64,000 nt of DNA from Bacteroidota bacterium (GTDB taxonomy: Bacteria; Bacteroidota; Bacteroidia; Bacteroidales; UBA12077), in assembly GCA_020444275.1 (NCBI GenBank), contig JAHLLG010000001.1, positions 434,001 through 498,000 of the forward strand. The letters are read 5' to 3'. Under the pieces are notes generated by a model that had not been told where the DNA came from, did not search any database, and worked only from the letters and a program-made list of their open reading frames with translations. Every line of letters starts with the position of its first letter. Position 1 is the first letter of the stretch. Both the position numbers and the translations under genes were made by a program. Below are positions 52,411-61,767 of the stretch, in pieces.

Positions 52411-53147
52411 CAGATAATAGTTAATGAGTTAGCAATGAGCATGAGTCCTAGCAAAATTAGCACCATGTAAATATATTTATGAAATCGATCAACCGGTATT
52501 TTTTTATTAATTTGTCCACCAAGTATAACCGCAATAAGAACTACAGGCAGCGCATAAGCAAAATAGGTAAGTACTTCTTGGGTAAAATTCCCGGCAATAC
52601 CATGGCCTATTATTACCAATATGCCGGTAGTAAAGAAATAGCTCTGAAGCGTAGCTCTAAAGTTCTGGGGATTCCATTTTTTAAGCGCACTATAAACCAC
52701 AATTAATGGTCCATTTGTGTTATAAGCGCCTCCAAGAATCCCGGCAAAGAATCCAAATATCCACGATAATCTCTCATTTTTCAGGTAGATCAACTTCGGT
52801 TTTAATAAGTTATATATCGCAAAAAAGATTATCAAGACTCCTAATACCAATTTGATGAGATTCTCATTCATATCTTCCAAATACCATAATCCGATGGGTA
52901 TTCCTATTAATGAAGCAATAATTAACCTCCATGCACTTTTAAATTCGACGCCTCTCCAGTTTTTAATTAATATTGATATGGCAATAATAAATGCAATAAG
53001 CGCAATGAGAGGAGTTGCAATTTTAATGTCGATGAAAAACACCAATAATGGCATTGCAATTAATGCATCGCCAAATCCAAAGGTCGACCGGGTGAGTGTT
53101 GATATAAAAACAATGAACAGAATAACCAGTACTAAACCTAAATCCAT
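52410..53147 (-). CDS. TauE/SafE family permease (sulfite/sulfonate exporter type)
   Basis: 245 residues with eight hydrophobic segments in two halves. TRSTFGFGDALIAMPLL (~residues 17-33) and FFAGILGGAYNTNGPLIVVY (~133-152) are the repeated family motifs. Members export sulfite, sulfoacetate or other organic anions. Both ends overlap neighbours by a base: start with the PhzF stop, stop with the GNAT start. Confidence 0.9.
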   Translation of the reverse strand: MDLGLVLVILFIVFISTLTRSTFGFGDALIAMPLLVFFIDIKIATPLIALIAFIIAISILIKNWRGVEFKSAWRLIIASLIGIPIGLWYLEDMNENLIKLVLGVLIIFFAIYNLLKPKLIYLKNERLSWIFGFFAGILGGAYNTNGPLIVVYSALKKWNPQNFRATLQSYFFTTGILVIIGHGIAGNFTQEVLTYFAYALPVVLIAVILGGQINKKIPVDRFHKYIYMVLILLGLMLIANSLTII

Positions 53148-53929
53148 TACAATATAATTTCACCCTTCATAAACATTTTTGCTTCACCTGATATTTTAAC
53201 TCTGTTACCCAGATATTCGCACTGTAATTTTCCAGTTCTTTCTGAGATCTGAATGGCATTCAACTTCGTTTTATTTAATTTTTCAGCCCAATAGGGTATT
53301 AGAGTAGTATGTGCCGAACCAGTAACCGGATCTTCATTAACTCCAGCTCTCGGAGCAAAAAACCTTGACACAAAATCAGCTTTTTCCCCGGGTGCCGAAA
53401 TAATAATTCCAAAGGTGTCTAATTTAGCCAGAAGTGCGAAATCGGGAGTAATTTTTTCGATATCAGATTGGTTTTTATAGATAACCAGCAAGTCTCTCGA
53501 TTTTAAAACTTCTGAAGGTTCTTTTCCTAAAGCTTCAGTTAAAAGCTGATCTTTTGTTACCGGTACGGGTTTGTTAGCAGGAAAATTCATGCAAATTAAT
53601 TGATCTGTTCTTTCAATTAGCAATTCTCCGCTTAACGGCGATACAAACCGAATTTTATCATTTTGATAGTTAAGTTCGTTATATATAACCCAGGCAGTTG
53701 CCAGTGTAGGATGTCCGGCAAGATTAATTTCTACCTTGGGAGTAAACCACCGTATTTCAAAAGCATCATTTTTTTGCACAAAGAAGGCTGTTTCTGATAA
53801 ATTATTTTCTTGAGCTATTTTTTGCATGGTATCGCTATCAATCCATTCTTTCAAAGGGCATACAGCTGCCGGATTGCCTCCAAAAACCTGATCTGTAAAT
53901 GCATCAACCTGATATAGTGGGATTTTCAT
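53147..53929 (-). CDS. PhzF family isomerase
   Basis: 260 residues. The conserved N-terminal IPLYQVDAFTDQVFGGNPAAVCPL, the catalytic Glu in NNLSETAFF (~residue 46), RWFTPKVEINLAGHPTLATAW and DPVTGSAHT define the PhzF/diaminopimelate-epimerase-like fold. The reaction in most bacteria is unknown; only PhzF of phenazine producers is settled. It heads the operon with the TauE-like permease and the acetyltransferase, which might together modify and export a small acid. Confidence 0.92.
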   Translation of the reverse strand: MKIPLYQVDAFTDQVFGGNPAAVCPLKEWIDSDTMQKIAQENNLSETAFFVQKNDAFEIRWFTPKVEINLAGHPTLATAWVIYNELNYQNDKIRFVSPLSGELLIERTDQLICMNFPANKPVPVTKDQLLTEALGKEPSEVLKSRDLLVIYKNQSDIEKITPDFALLAKLDTFGIIISAPGEKADFVSRFFAPRAGVNEDPVTGSAHTTLIPYWAEKLNKTKLNAIQISERTGKLQCEYLGNRVKISGEAKMFMKGEIIL

Positions 53930-54050
53930 AGTTATGTAATTGTTTTCATTTAAAAGAATTAAAATCTACTTTGTCAGAACATAGTACCTTAATGTTTTAG
54001 TGAAGTAAAAATAAGAAGAAAATGATTAGGCGTGGATAAATTAGGAATAT

Positions 54051-54076
54051 AAAAAAAGCTGGAACTATGTCCAGCT
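54051..54076 (-). terminator. Terminator overlapping the 3' end of the lipoprotein gene
   Basis: AGCTGGA (54057-54063) pairs with TCCAGCT (54070-54076); on the minus strand a run of seven T follows. The stem includes the last codons of the lipoprotein gene. Confidence 0.8.
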
Positions 54077-54439
54077 ATTATAATTTTTAAAGTCGATAAA
54101 GACCTCGGAAGTTTTATCGGGTTGAATTATAAACCGGCCTTTAATCGTTTTGCTAGGTTCACCATTAAAAGTATATATCTTTATTTCATAATTATGTATG
54201 CCTACCTTGAGTTTCTTCGATAAAATAATATCGTTTGATTTATCCTGTTGATTAATTTTCTTTCCATCAATATAAATCTCCAATTCAAAAGAGCTGTTCA
54301 TGATGTGTTGATTGGTTTCGAAAGATACTTCTCCAATTTGTCGATCAACCTTATTTTCCGAACAGGCAGGTGGCTCTTCCATCTCACAACTGAGAAGCAA
54401 AGTAATCAACATGATGCCTATGAATTTTTCAGGTTTCAT
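54065..54439 (-). CDS. Hypothetical lipoprotein
   Basis: 124 residues. MKPEKFIGIMLITLLLSC has a lipobox with Cys18, followed by a short acidic/proline linker and a small strand-rich domain (EVSFETNQHIMNSSFELEIYIDGKK, then GRFIIQPDKTSEVFIDF) like a single Ig-like or PEGA-type sandwich. No family is recognised. It is a single gene with its own terminator. Confidence 0.7.
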   Translation of the reverse strand: MKPEKFIGIMLITLLLSCEMEEPPACSENKVDRQIGEVSFETNQHIMNSSFELEIYIDGKKINQQDKSNDIILSKKLKVGIHNYEIKIYTFNGEPSKTIKGRFIIQPDKTSEVFIDFKNYNSWT

Positions 54440-54539
54440 CTTTATATGATTTTAATTTATATTTATAAGATGTTAGATGAACAAAAAAAGTTGCTTTTTA
54501 AACCGTAACTACTTATTAACAAACAATTAACATTATATT

Positions 54540-55352
54540 ATGTCGACATTTAAACGAAAAACTATTCTGATTACCGGAGGTGCAGCTGGCATTGGAAAAA
54601 TAATGGCACATAAGATACTGGAGCTTGGTGCTGGTAAAATGATTCTTTGGGACATTAACAAAGAAAATCTTGAGTTTACGGAAGCTGAACTTAAAGGACA
54701 GGGTTATAATGTATATTCATACATTGTAGATGTCGCAAATCTCGATCAGGTAAAGCAATCGGCTCAAAAAGTAAAATCCGATGTTGGGAAAGTAGACATT
54801 CTAATTAATAATGCAGGGGTTGTGGTTGGTAAGTTTTTTCATGAGCATACACACAAGGACATTGATTTTTCGATGAACATTAACGCTTCTGCATTAATGC
54901 ATATCACAAGGGAGTTCCTGGATGATATGATTAACGCAAATGAAGGGCATATTGTAAATATTGCATCGGCAGCCGGAATGGTATCCAATCCGAAAATGTC
55001 TATCTACTGCGCCAGTAAATGGGCTGCAATCGGTTGGAGCGATTCACTCAGACTGGAAATGGAACGAATCGCAAAAGGAGTAAAAATTACTACAGTTACA
55101 CCGTATTATATTAGCACGGGAATGTTCGATGGCGTTAAATCGAGGATTATTCCAATTGTTAAACCTGAAAAAGCAGCGAATAAAATTATTCGTGGCATTC
55201 GCAAAAACAGAGTATTTGTTCGCATGCCTTGGTTAGTATATTTGCTGCCACTAATTAAAGGAGTTTTACCCACACGTTGGTTCGATCTGATTGTTGGTAA
55301 AGGATTTGGTGTTTACAAATCGATGGATGAATTTAAAGGACACACGAAATAA
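54540..55352 (+). CDS. Short-chain dehydrogenase/reductase
   Basis: 270 residues. The cofactor motif ITGGAAGIGK (TGxxxGxG) begins at residue 10, NNAG at ~90-93, the catalytic Ser in IASAAG (~143), and YCASK (Tyr ~157, Lys ~161). The C-terminal hydrophobic stretch (MPWLVYLLPLIKGVLPTRWF) is typical of membrane-associated SDRs such as retinol or lipid dehydrogenases. It starts an operon with an aldehyde dehydrogenase (6-bp gap), suggesting oxidation of an alcohol through aldehyde to acid. Confidence 0.92.
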   Translation: MSTFKRKTILITGGAAGIGKIMAHKILELGAGKMILWDINKENLEFTEAELKGQGYNVYSYIVDVANLDQVKQSAQKVKSDVGKVDILINNAGVVVGKFFHEHTHKDIDFSMNINASALMHITREFLDDMINANEGHIVNIASAAGMVSNPKMSIYCASKWAAIGWSDSLRLEMERIAKGVKITTVTPYYISTGMFDGVKSRIIPIVKPEKAANKIIRGIRKNRVFVRMPWLVYLLPLIKGVLPTRWFDLIVGKGFGVYKSMDEFKGHTK

Positions 55353-55358
55353 AAGCCT

Positions 55359-56729
55359 ATGAAAGCACTAGAAATAGTTAAGCATCAAAGAGATTTTTTT
55401 AATTCTCATAAAACAAAGTCTATTCAGTATCGAAAAGAACAGCTTAAGAGATTTAAGCAAATTCTAAAAGATAATGAACAAGAACTCTATGTAGCAATTC
55501 AAAAGGATTTCGGAAAATCTGTTTATGAAACATACGAAACTGAGCTTTCTATAATTTATCATGAGATTAACCTGGCATTAAAGAAAGTTAAGTGTTGGAG
55601 TAAACCCAAGCGGGTAAGAACCAACCTGGCTAATTTACCCGGAACTAGTTGTATTTACTCCGATCCATATGGAACTACCCTGGTAATTGGTGCCTGGAAT
55701 TATCCATATCAGTTAACATTGGTTCCTGTTGTTTCGGCCATTGCTGCAGGTAATACAGTTGTCGTTAAACCAAGCGAGCTGGCAGCAAACACTTCTGCTA
55801 TTATGGCAAAATTGATTAATGACAATTTTGATCATGGATTAATGTATGTTAAAGAAGGAGGGATACCAGAAACCACTGATTTGTTAGAACAGAAATTCGA
55901 TAAAATATTCTTTACAGGTAGTACGAAGGTGGGTAAAATTGTGTATCAGGCTGCAGCTAAACATTTAACTCCTGTAACGCTGGAATTGGGAGGTAAAAGC
56001 CCCACCTTTATTTTTCCCGATACAAATTTAAAAATGGCTGCAAAACGAATTGTTTGGGGAAAGTTTCTGAACGGAGGACAAACCTGTGTTGCACCCGATT
56101 ACCTTTTAGTTCATAAAGATATTCAAGAAAGATTTCTAAAAGAACTAAAAAACCAGGTATTAAAAATTCAAGGAGAAAATCCGAAAGGGAGCGACGCGTA
56201 TGTTCGTATAATTAACAAAGCTAATTTTCATCGATTAATTGCACTTATCGATAAGGATAAAATTTACTATGGTGGCGAAACTGATGAAGATTCATTGTTT
56301 ATAGGTCCCACGATACTTCATAGTATCAATGTCGATGATAAAGTAATGGAAGATGAAATATTTGGACCTATTTTGCCGGTAATTACATTCGATAACTTAG
56401 ATGAGGTTATATCAAAAGTTAACAGCAGGCCTAAACCACTTTCGCTGTATGCATTTACAGCTAATAAGAAAATTAAACGAAAGATTCTGAATGAAATATC
56501 TTTTGGTGGAGGTTGTTTTAACGATACCATTATGCACCTTACTAATTCGAACTTACCTTTCGGAGGGGTAGGCAATAGTGGTACGGGCAATTATCATGGT
56601 AAAGCAGGTTTTGATGCATTTAGTCATCAGAAAAGTGTACTGTCTAAAGCCATGTGGTTTGAACCGTTCTTAAAGTATCGGCCATATACGAAATTAAATA
56701 TGAAAATTATTCGATGGATAATTGAATAG
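55359..56729 (+). CDS. Aldehyde dehydrogenase (class 3 / fatty aldehyde-like)
   Basis: 456 residues, the short class 3 size. Conserved features are IGAWNYPYQLTLVPV (~107-121), GNTVVVKPSE, FTGSTKVGK (~184-192), the general base Glu in TLELGGKSP (~208-216) and the nucleophile Cys in GGQTCVAPDY (~Cys 246). The C-terminal LPFGGVGNSGTGNYHGKAGFD is the class signature. With the SDR upstream it may oxidise long-chain or lipid-derived aldehydes. Two further genes follow on the same strand. Confidence 0.94.
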   Translation: MKALEIVKHQRDFFNSHKTKSIQYRKEQLKRFKQILKDNEQELYVAIQKDFGKSVYETYETELSIIYHEINLALKKVKCWSKPKRVRTNLANLPGTSCIYSDPYGTTLVIGAWNYPYQLTLVPVVSAIAAGNTVVVKPSELAANTSAIMAKLINDNFDHGLMYVKEGGIPETTDLLEQKFDKIFFTGSTKVGKIVYQAAAKHLTPVTLELGGKSPTFIFPDTNLKMAAKRIVWGKFLNGGQTCVAPDYLLVHKDIQERFLKELKNQVLKIQGENPKGSDAYVRIINKANFHRLIALIDKDKIYYGGETDEDSLFIGPTILHSINVDDKVMEDEIFGPILPVITFDNLDEVISKVNSRPKPLSLYAFTANKKIKRKILNEISFGGGCFNDTIMHLTNSNLPFGGVGNSGTGNYHGKAGFDAFSHQKSVLSKAMWFEPFLKYRPYTKLNMKIIRWIIE

Positions 56730-56767
56730 ATTACTATTTTTGGGGTGCTAAAAACTATGTTGAGATT

Positions 56768-56953
56768 ATGAAAAATTTTGTTAGAATATTGGCCTTTTTA
56801 TTAATGATTGGAAGTACAGTATTATTTGTTTTAAAGGTATTTATGCAAATTCCGATTACTCATTTACAATTGCTGATTGTGTTTGCTGTTGGTGTGATCA
56901 GTTTTTTCTGGGCAAATTATAATCTCGATAAAGATCAATCGAAAAAAAGGTAA
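56768..56953 (+). CDS. Small two-helix membrane protein
   Basis: 61 residues: two hydrophobic helices (~5-27, ~33-52) and a basic, charged C-terminus (DKDQSKKR). Its stop is 2 bp before the methyltransferase ATG and its start 38 bp after the aldehyde dehydrogenase, so it is likely part of the operon. No family recognised. Confidence 0.65.
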   Translation: MKNFVRILAFLLMIGSTVLFVLKVFMQIPITHLQLLIVFAVGVISFFWANYNLDKDQSKKR

Positions 56954-56955
56954 GC

Positions 56956-57714
56956 ATGGAAGTATATCATCCGGAGGAGTACTGGTCGAAAGTAGCACTA
57001 CGAATAAAATCGAGGAAAGGGAAAAATGTTATTGCCGGCGACGATGAACCTTTTTATCGATACAAACGAAAGAAGTTTCTTCAATTACTGAATTCCGTTG
57101 ATTTTCAAAACAAATCGGTATTGGAAATTGGGTGCGGTCCTGGTGGTAACTTACAAGAAATTTGGAAACAAACACCGAAACGCTTGGCCGGTGCAGATAT
57201 CTCTGAAGAGATGATTGGTCTCTCCCGAAATAAATTACCCAATGAAATAGAATTAGTAAAGATAGATGGCATATCACTTCCATTTAAAGACAAGGAGTTC
57301 GATTATGTATTTACTGCAACTGTTCTTCAGCACAACACAGATGATCAGATGATGAAAAGGATCTTAGCTGAGATCTGCAGAGTTTCCAGAGAGAAGGTGT
57401 TTCTATTTGAACGAATTGAGAAGAGTATTATGGGAGATGAGTTATGCCTGGGAAGACCCGTAAAGTATTATAAAGAAATCTGCCAAAATCATGGTTTTAA
57501 GTTAATACAAACTCAGTTCATTAATATCCGAGTTAGCTATTTTGTATGTGGAATAATTCGAAAAGTTTTTAGTCCAGGAACAAGAGAAGAGGGAGAGCCT
57601 TTAAGTAAATTTGCCATATTTTTACAACGAATAAAACTGCCTGTTACCATTCAGTTAGATAAGATTTTTAAGTCTAAGAAAGATGTGGCTAAATTGGAAT
57701 TTTTAAGCGTTTAA
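56956..57714 (+). CDS. Class I SAM-dependent methyltransferase
   Basis: 252 residues. Motif I VLEIGCGPGGNL (~54-65), motif II ADISEEMIGLSRNK, and FDYVFTATVLQHN (~115-127) are typical of the Methyltransf_11 Rossmann fold. The C-terminal ~70 residues are less conserved and may bind the substrate. It is the last gene of the SDR-ALDH-membrane protein run. The acceptor is unknown. Confidence 0.9.
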   Translation: MEVYHPEEYWSKVALRIKSRKGKNVIAGDDEPFYRYKRKKFLQLLNSVDFQNKSVLEIGCGPGGNLQEIWKQTPKRLAGADISEEMIGLSRNKLPNEIELVKIDGISLPFKDKEFDYVFTATVLQHNTDDQMMKRILAEICRVSREKVFLFERIEKSIMGDELCLGRPVKYYKEICQNHGFKLIQTQFINIRVSYFVCGIIRKVFSPGTREEGEPLSKFAIFLQRIKLPVTIQLDKIFKSKKDVAKLEFLSV

Positions 57715-57738
57715 TAGATGGATTTTTAAATAGTCAGT

Positions 57739-57972
57739 TCAAACGTTGTATTTAATAAATATTTCTTTTCTAACCGGACAATTGCAAATTAGGCTATTGC
57801 CAAAAGGCATTAAATACGAGCAAATAGAGTCATTCATGCTCTCTACAAAAAGAATATTATTGTTGATAGAATTTATAACTTTACAATTTACATTGAATTT
57901 AGCGTCTTCTAAGCAACTAAAACACCGGTCACATTGAGTTGTCTCTTTTATTACTTCACTACAAATTTTCAT
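57739..57972 (-). CDS. Small Cys-rich protein of unknown function
   Basis: 77 residues with eight Cys, at positions 4, 14, 17, 20, 30, 51, 63 and 65. They form a CxxCxxC cluster near the start and a CxC near the end (ICNCPVRKEI). The spacing suggests a metal or Fe-S cluster. The sequence gives the impression of a conserved Bacteroidota protein, mainly from the NCPVRKEI-x-x-KY ending, but I cannot name it. It is convergent with the methyltransferase gene. Confidence 0.6.
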   Translation of the reverse strand: MKICSEVIKETTQCDRCFSCLEDAKFNVNCKVINSINNNILFVESMNDSICSYLMPFGNSLICNCPVRKEIFIKYNV

Positions 57973-58354
57973 TACTGCTTATGTGTATTTTGTCTTACTA
58001 AATATTATAGCATCAGAGTTATTTGAAGAAACTAATTTCTCCAATATTAAAAACGATAAAAAAAAGTAAGCTATTATTAAACCAAGATCGTTATAACTCG
58101 TATCATCTGAATGAATGCTGATAATATATAATATTTAAAATTAAGCATAATGGGATATATTATATTAATTATCGCATTCAAAAAAATCATTTCGTGATTA
58201 ACGTTTAGAGTAATTTATTTAACAGGTCTAAATAAAGGATGAACGTATATAATCTGATCCATAAAACATAGATAAATTGGTTAAATGAATTTCTTGGATT
58301 TTTTTGATTGATAACAAAGGGCTATTTTCATGAGGTTTAAATTGATTTAATTAC
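57973..58354. other. 382-bp spacer with no recognised feature
   Basis: AT-rich DNA between the divergent Cys-rich and LytTR genes. No ORF of note, no perfect TAnnTTTG near either start and no strong hairpin were seen. Both genes' promoters should be here. Confidence 0.5.
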
Positions 58355-59101
58355 ATGGTAATAAAAGCAATTATAGTAGATGACGAGATTCATATTCTTG
58401 AATCATTAAGGCGTTTAGTAAAGAAGTATTTTGCTGAAGAAATAGAAATAATTAAAGCAGTATCTTCGGTTAAAGAAGCAATAAAGGCTATTAACATGCA
58501 TAATCCTGACTTAGTCTTTTTAGATATTGAAATGCCCGAAGAGTCAGGACTTTCATTGCTAGAGTATTTTAACAAGCCGAAATTTGAAGTAGTTATTATT
58601 ACGGCTTATTCTAAGTATGCGCTTGATGCAATCAAAATTGAGGCTTTTGATTTTTTGATAAAACCTATAAAGCAAAAAGAACTTGGTAATACAATTGAAC
58701 GGTTTAAAAAGCGCAAAATGTCTTTATCAGAATATAAGATTGCGACATTTATTGATAATGTAGAAAATGACATAGAAATTAACAGGAAAGTATTGTTTCC
58801 TTCAAAAAACAAATATCATGTTGAAAAAATAAATAACATTCTTTATTGCAAGGCCGATGTTAATTATTGTTATATATATACTTTAACAAAGGATCCATAT
58901 TTAATAACCACAACACTAAAGCATTTGGAGAATTTATTACCCGATAATATGTTCTTTAGAACACATAAGTCTTATTTGGTAAACTTGAATCATATCATAT
59001 CTTTTGATAAAAAAGATATGAGCCTGGTTCTTGAAAACAATCAAATAGTTAAAGTTGCTCACCGAAGAGCAGATGAGCTGTTACGAAGACTTTATGGTTA
59101 A
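58355..59101 (+). CDS. LytTR-family response regulator
   Basis: 248 residues. The receiver domain (1-~122) has DDE (9-11), phosphoacceptor D57 in LVFLDIEMP and Lys in FLIKPIKQKE. The LytTR DNA-binding domain (~148-248) has NNILYCKADVNYCYIYT, FFRTHKSYLVNLNHI and LVLENNQIVKVAHRRADELL. Such regulators bind direct repeats upstream of target genes and usually partner a LytS/YehU-type kinase, which is not adjacent here. The next gene downstream, 170 bp on, encodes a DUF1566 lipoprotein. Confidence 0.93.
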   Translation: MVIKAIIVDDEIHILESLRRLVKKYFAEEIEIIKAVSSVKEAIKAINMHNPDLVFLDIEMPEESGLSLLEYFNKPKFEVVIITAYSKYALDAIKIEAFDFLIKPIKQKELGNTIERFKKRKMSLSEYKIATFIDNVENDIEINRKVLFPSKNKYHVEKINNILYCKADVNYCYIYTLTKDPYLITTTLKHLENLLPDNMFFRTHKSYLVNLNHIISFDKKDMSLVLENNQIVKVAHRRADELLRRLYG

Positions 59102-59232
59102 TAATATGATGATCAAAAAACAAATAACTATAAATTATCATTTGAGTTAATTAATAATTTATAAATTCGCTCTTTCTGTAGATAAAAATTACCATCTCAT
59201 TGATATTGTTTTTAATAAGTGTATATCAACCC

Positions 59233-59240
59233 TATTTTTG
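59233..59240 (+). promoter_or_regulatory. -7 promoter element of the DUF1566 lipoprotein gene
   Basis: TATTTTTG fits TAnnTTTG and lies 31 bp before the ATG. TTG at 59206-59208 gives a 24-bp spacer. Confidence 0.5.
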
Positions 59241-59271
59241 ATTCAGAATGTTGAACAAAAAGTAGAGCCTT

Positions 59272-60513
59272 ATGAAAACAAAAATCGCAGATAAGAAACG
59301 TAAAAGAATCATTTATTTTAGTTTGCTCATATTAATGAGTTTAACGTTGTCCTTATCGGCATGTTCCGATAGTGATGATGAAAGCATTGATCCGGGAACT
59401 ATTGAAGATAACACGTTTGATGGGAAGTATACGGTTATAGATACGTATCAAACTACATTCTATGATAATGAATCAGCGATTGCTGAACCTAATCCCGGTG
59501 ATGATTTTTATGGACAGGATGCACAGTACACAGGAAACCAATCAAGTTTTGTTGATAACGGCAATGGAACAGTTACCGATCAAACTACAGGTTTAATGTG
59601 GCAGCAGAATTTACCCGATTTTAAATACGATTATGAAAACTGTATTAATTATGCCGACACCTGTACTTTAGGTGGATTTACCGATTGGAGATTACCCAGT
59701 ATAAAAGAGCTGTATTCGTTAATTCGATTCGACGGAACAACAGGTTTGGATGAAGAATCATGCATACCGTATATTAATACTGATGTTTTTGAATTTAGGT
59801 TTGGAACTGAATTTGGAGAAAGATATATTGATGCGCAATATGCAACCAACGCAATTTATGAAGGTACTACCATGGGAGGGAACGAAACCATGTTTGGTGT
59901 TAATTTTGCCGATGGACGAATCAAAGGATATCCAACTTCAAAAACTTTTGAAATTAAATTAGTAAGAGGCAACGTAAATTACGGAATAAATAATTTTGTT
60001 GATAATACCGATGGTACCATTAGCGATCAAAATACAGATTTGATGTGGGATGCTGAAGGGAGCGGCAGTGGAATGACCTGGAAAGACGCTTTGGCTTATG
60101 CACAGCAAAAAAATGAAGAGAACTATTTAGGTTACAACGACTGGAGATTACCCAATGCTAAAGAACTGCAAAGTATTGTGGATTACTCAAGATCGCCATC
60201 GTATACGAATTCTGCGGCTATTTCGGAGTTATTTATTGTGCCACAAATTACGAACGAAGGTGGACAAGTAGATTATCCCTGGTATTGGACATCAACAACT
60301 CATAACGATGGACTTCAGCCCGACAGAGGAGTATATGTGTGTTTTGGCAGAGCGTTAGGTTATTGGGAGAATGAATGGCAAGATGTGCATGGTGCAGGCG
60401 CTCAACGAAGCGACCCAAAGGCTGGTAATCCTGCTGATTATCCTTACGGCCATGGACCTCAGGGAGATGCAATTCGGATTTATAATTATGTGAGATTGGT
60501 TAGGGATATCTAA
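59272..60513 (+). CDS. Lipoprotein with two DUF1566 (Lcl C-terminal) domains
   Basis: 413 residues. The lipobox LSLSAC gives Cys31. Two copies of the DUF1566 motif are visible: FVDNGNGTVTDQTTGLMWQQ then GGFTDWRLPSIKELYSLI (~88-150), and FVDNTDGTISDQNTDLMWDA then GYNDWRLPNAKELQSIVDYS (~240-305). The family resembles formylglycine-generating-enzyme-like/C-type-lectin folds and is common in surface proteins that bind collagen or glycans. A binding rather than catalytic role is likely. It may be a target of the LytTR regulator upstream. Confidence 0.87.
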   Translation: MKTKIADKKRKRIIYFSLLILMSLTLSLSACSDSDDESIDPGTIEDNTFDGKYTVIDTYQTTFYDNESAIAEPNPGDDFYGQDAQYTGNQSSFVDNGNGTVTDQTTGLMWQQNLPDFKYDYENCINYADTCTLGGFTDWRLPSIKELYSLIRFDGTTGLDEESCIPYINTDVFEFRFGTEFGERYIDAQYATNAIYEGTTMGGNETMFGVNFADGRIKGYPTSKTFEIKLVRGNVNYGINNFVDNTDGTISDQNTDLMWDAEGSGSGMTWKDALAYAQQKNEENYLGYNDWRLPNAKELQSIVDYSRSPSYTNSAAISELFIVPQITNEGGQVDYPWYWTSTTHNDGLQPDRGVYVCFGRALGYWENEWQDVHGAGAQRSDPKAGNPADYPYGHGPQGDAIRIYNYVRLVRDI

Positions 60514-60519
60514 AATAAA

Positions 60520-60552
60520 AAACCTGTCAGGATTCGAATTCCTGACAGGTTT
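60520..60552. terminator. Bidirectional terminator
   Basis: AAACCTGTCAGGA (60520-60532) pairs perfectly with TCCTGACAGGTTT (60540-60552) over TTCGAAT. It lies between the convergent DUF1566 and dnaJ genes and is similar in sequence to the cyd terminator at 17393. Confidence 0.9.
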
Positions 60553-60574
60553 GACTTATATAAACACAATACTT

Positions 60575-61747
60575 TTATTCAAAAAAGTTCTTCATTCGTT
60601 CAAAAAAGTTTTTATCATCGGCAGTAGGCTGTGGCACAAAATTCTCAGAACCTGCTAACTGTTCCAATGTTTTTTGCTCTTCTTTGGATAATTTTTTAGG
60701 TATCCAAACATTGATATTAACAAGTAAGTCACCTTTACCATAACCATTCACTTCTGGTAATCCTTTGCCGCGTAAGCGTAATATTTTACCTGGTTGTGTT
60801 CCCGGATCAATCTTAATTTTTACTTTTCCATCTACTGTTGGAATTTGCACTGTAGCTCCTAGTGCAGCTTCTGTAAAGTTCAGGTATAAACCATAAATCA
60901 GATCATTTCCATCACGAACAAGATCCGGATGCTTTTCTTCCTGTATCAAAACAATCAAATCACCATTAACACCACCGCGGCGTGCAGCATTTCCTTTGCC
61001 GCTTACGGAAAGTTGCATTCCTTCTGCTACACCTGCAGGTATATCCAATGAAATTACCTCGGAATCTTTCACAATTCCTTCACCATGACATTTTGTACAT
61101 TTACTGGTTATGATTTTTCCTTCGCCACCGCATACATGACAAGTTTGAGTTGTTTGCATCTGACCAAGGAATGTACTGGTTACTTTGGTTACTTGCCCTG
61201 TACCATGGCAGGTTGAACAATTACTGTATGACGATGAGTCCTTAGCTCCATTACCACCACAAGTATCACAGGCAATATATTTATTAACTTTTATCTTCTT
61301 ATTAACACCGTGAGCAATGTCTTTAAGTGTTAAGTTCACCTTTACGCGTAAGTTGGATCCTTTATTAACTCGTCTTCCTCGCTGTCGAGAACCACCGAAT
61401 CCGCCGAATCCACTAAAACCGCCGAATCCTCCACCAAAAGCACTTCCGAAAATATCACCGAAGTTCTCAAAGATATCTTCCATGGTCATTCCGCCACCAA
61501 ATCCTCCGGCTCCGGATGCACCACCTACACCTGCATGTCCGTATCGATCATAACGACTTCTTTTATCCTGATCTCGCAATACCTCATAAGCTTCAGCGGC
61601 TTCTTTAAATTTCGCTTCGGCTTCTTTATCACCCGGATTTTTATCGGGGTGATATTTTAACGCTTGCTTTCGATACGCTTTTTTAATTTCTTCTTGCGAA
61701 GCACTCTTTGAAATCCCTAAAATCTCGTAATAATCTCTTTTAGACAT
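60575..61747 (-). CDS. dnaJ: Chaperone DnaJ
   Basis: 390 residues. The J domain has YYEILGISK and HPDKNPGD (HPD at ~33-35), followed by a Gly/Phe-rich region (~75-125) and four zinc-binding repeats, [24 protein letters not shown] and CTKCHGEG (~155-225). The C-terminal substrate-binding domain is complete. It acts with DnaK and GrpE in protein folding. It follows grpE by 20 bp on the same strand; dnaK is not in the window. Confidence 0.97.
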   Translation of the reverse strand: MSKRDYYEILGISKSASQEEIKKAYRKQALKYHPDKNPGDKEAEAKFKEAAEAYEVLRDQDKRSRYDRYGHAGVGGASGAGGFGGGMTMEDIFENFGDIFGSAFGGGFGGFSGFGGFGGSRQRGRRVNKGSNLRVKVNLTLKDIAHGVNKKIKVNKYIACDTCGGNGAKDSSSYSNCSTCHGTGQVTKVTSTFLGQMQTTQTCHVCGGEGKIITSKCTKCHGEGIVKDSEVISLDIPAGVAEGMQLSVSGKGNAARRGGVNGDLIVLIQEEKHPDLVRDGNDLIYGLYLNFTEAALGATVQIPTVDGKVKIKIDPGTQPGKILRLRGKGLPEVNGYGKGDLLVNINVWIPKKLSKEEQKTLEQLAGSENFVPQPTADDKNFFERMKNFFE

Positions 61748-61767
61748 ATTAGTTTTTTTTCAATATT

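Noticed and set aside
60520-60552. tRNA-like ATTCGAAT within a stem
   Set aside because: The sequence forms a simple perfect hairpin between convergent genes with no cloverleaf; it is a terminator.
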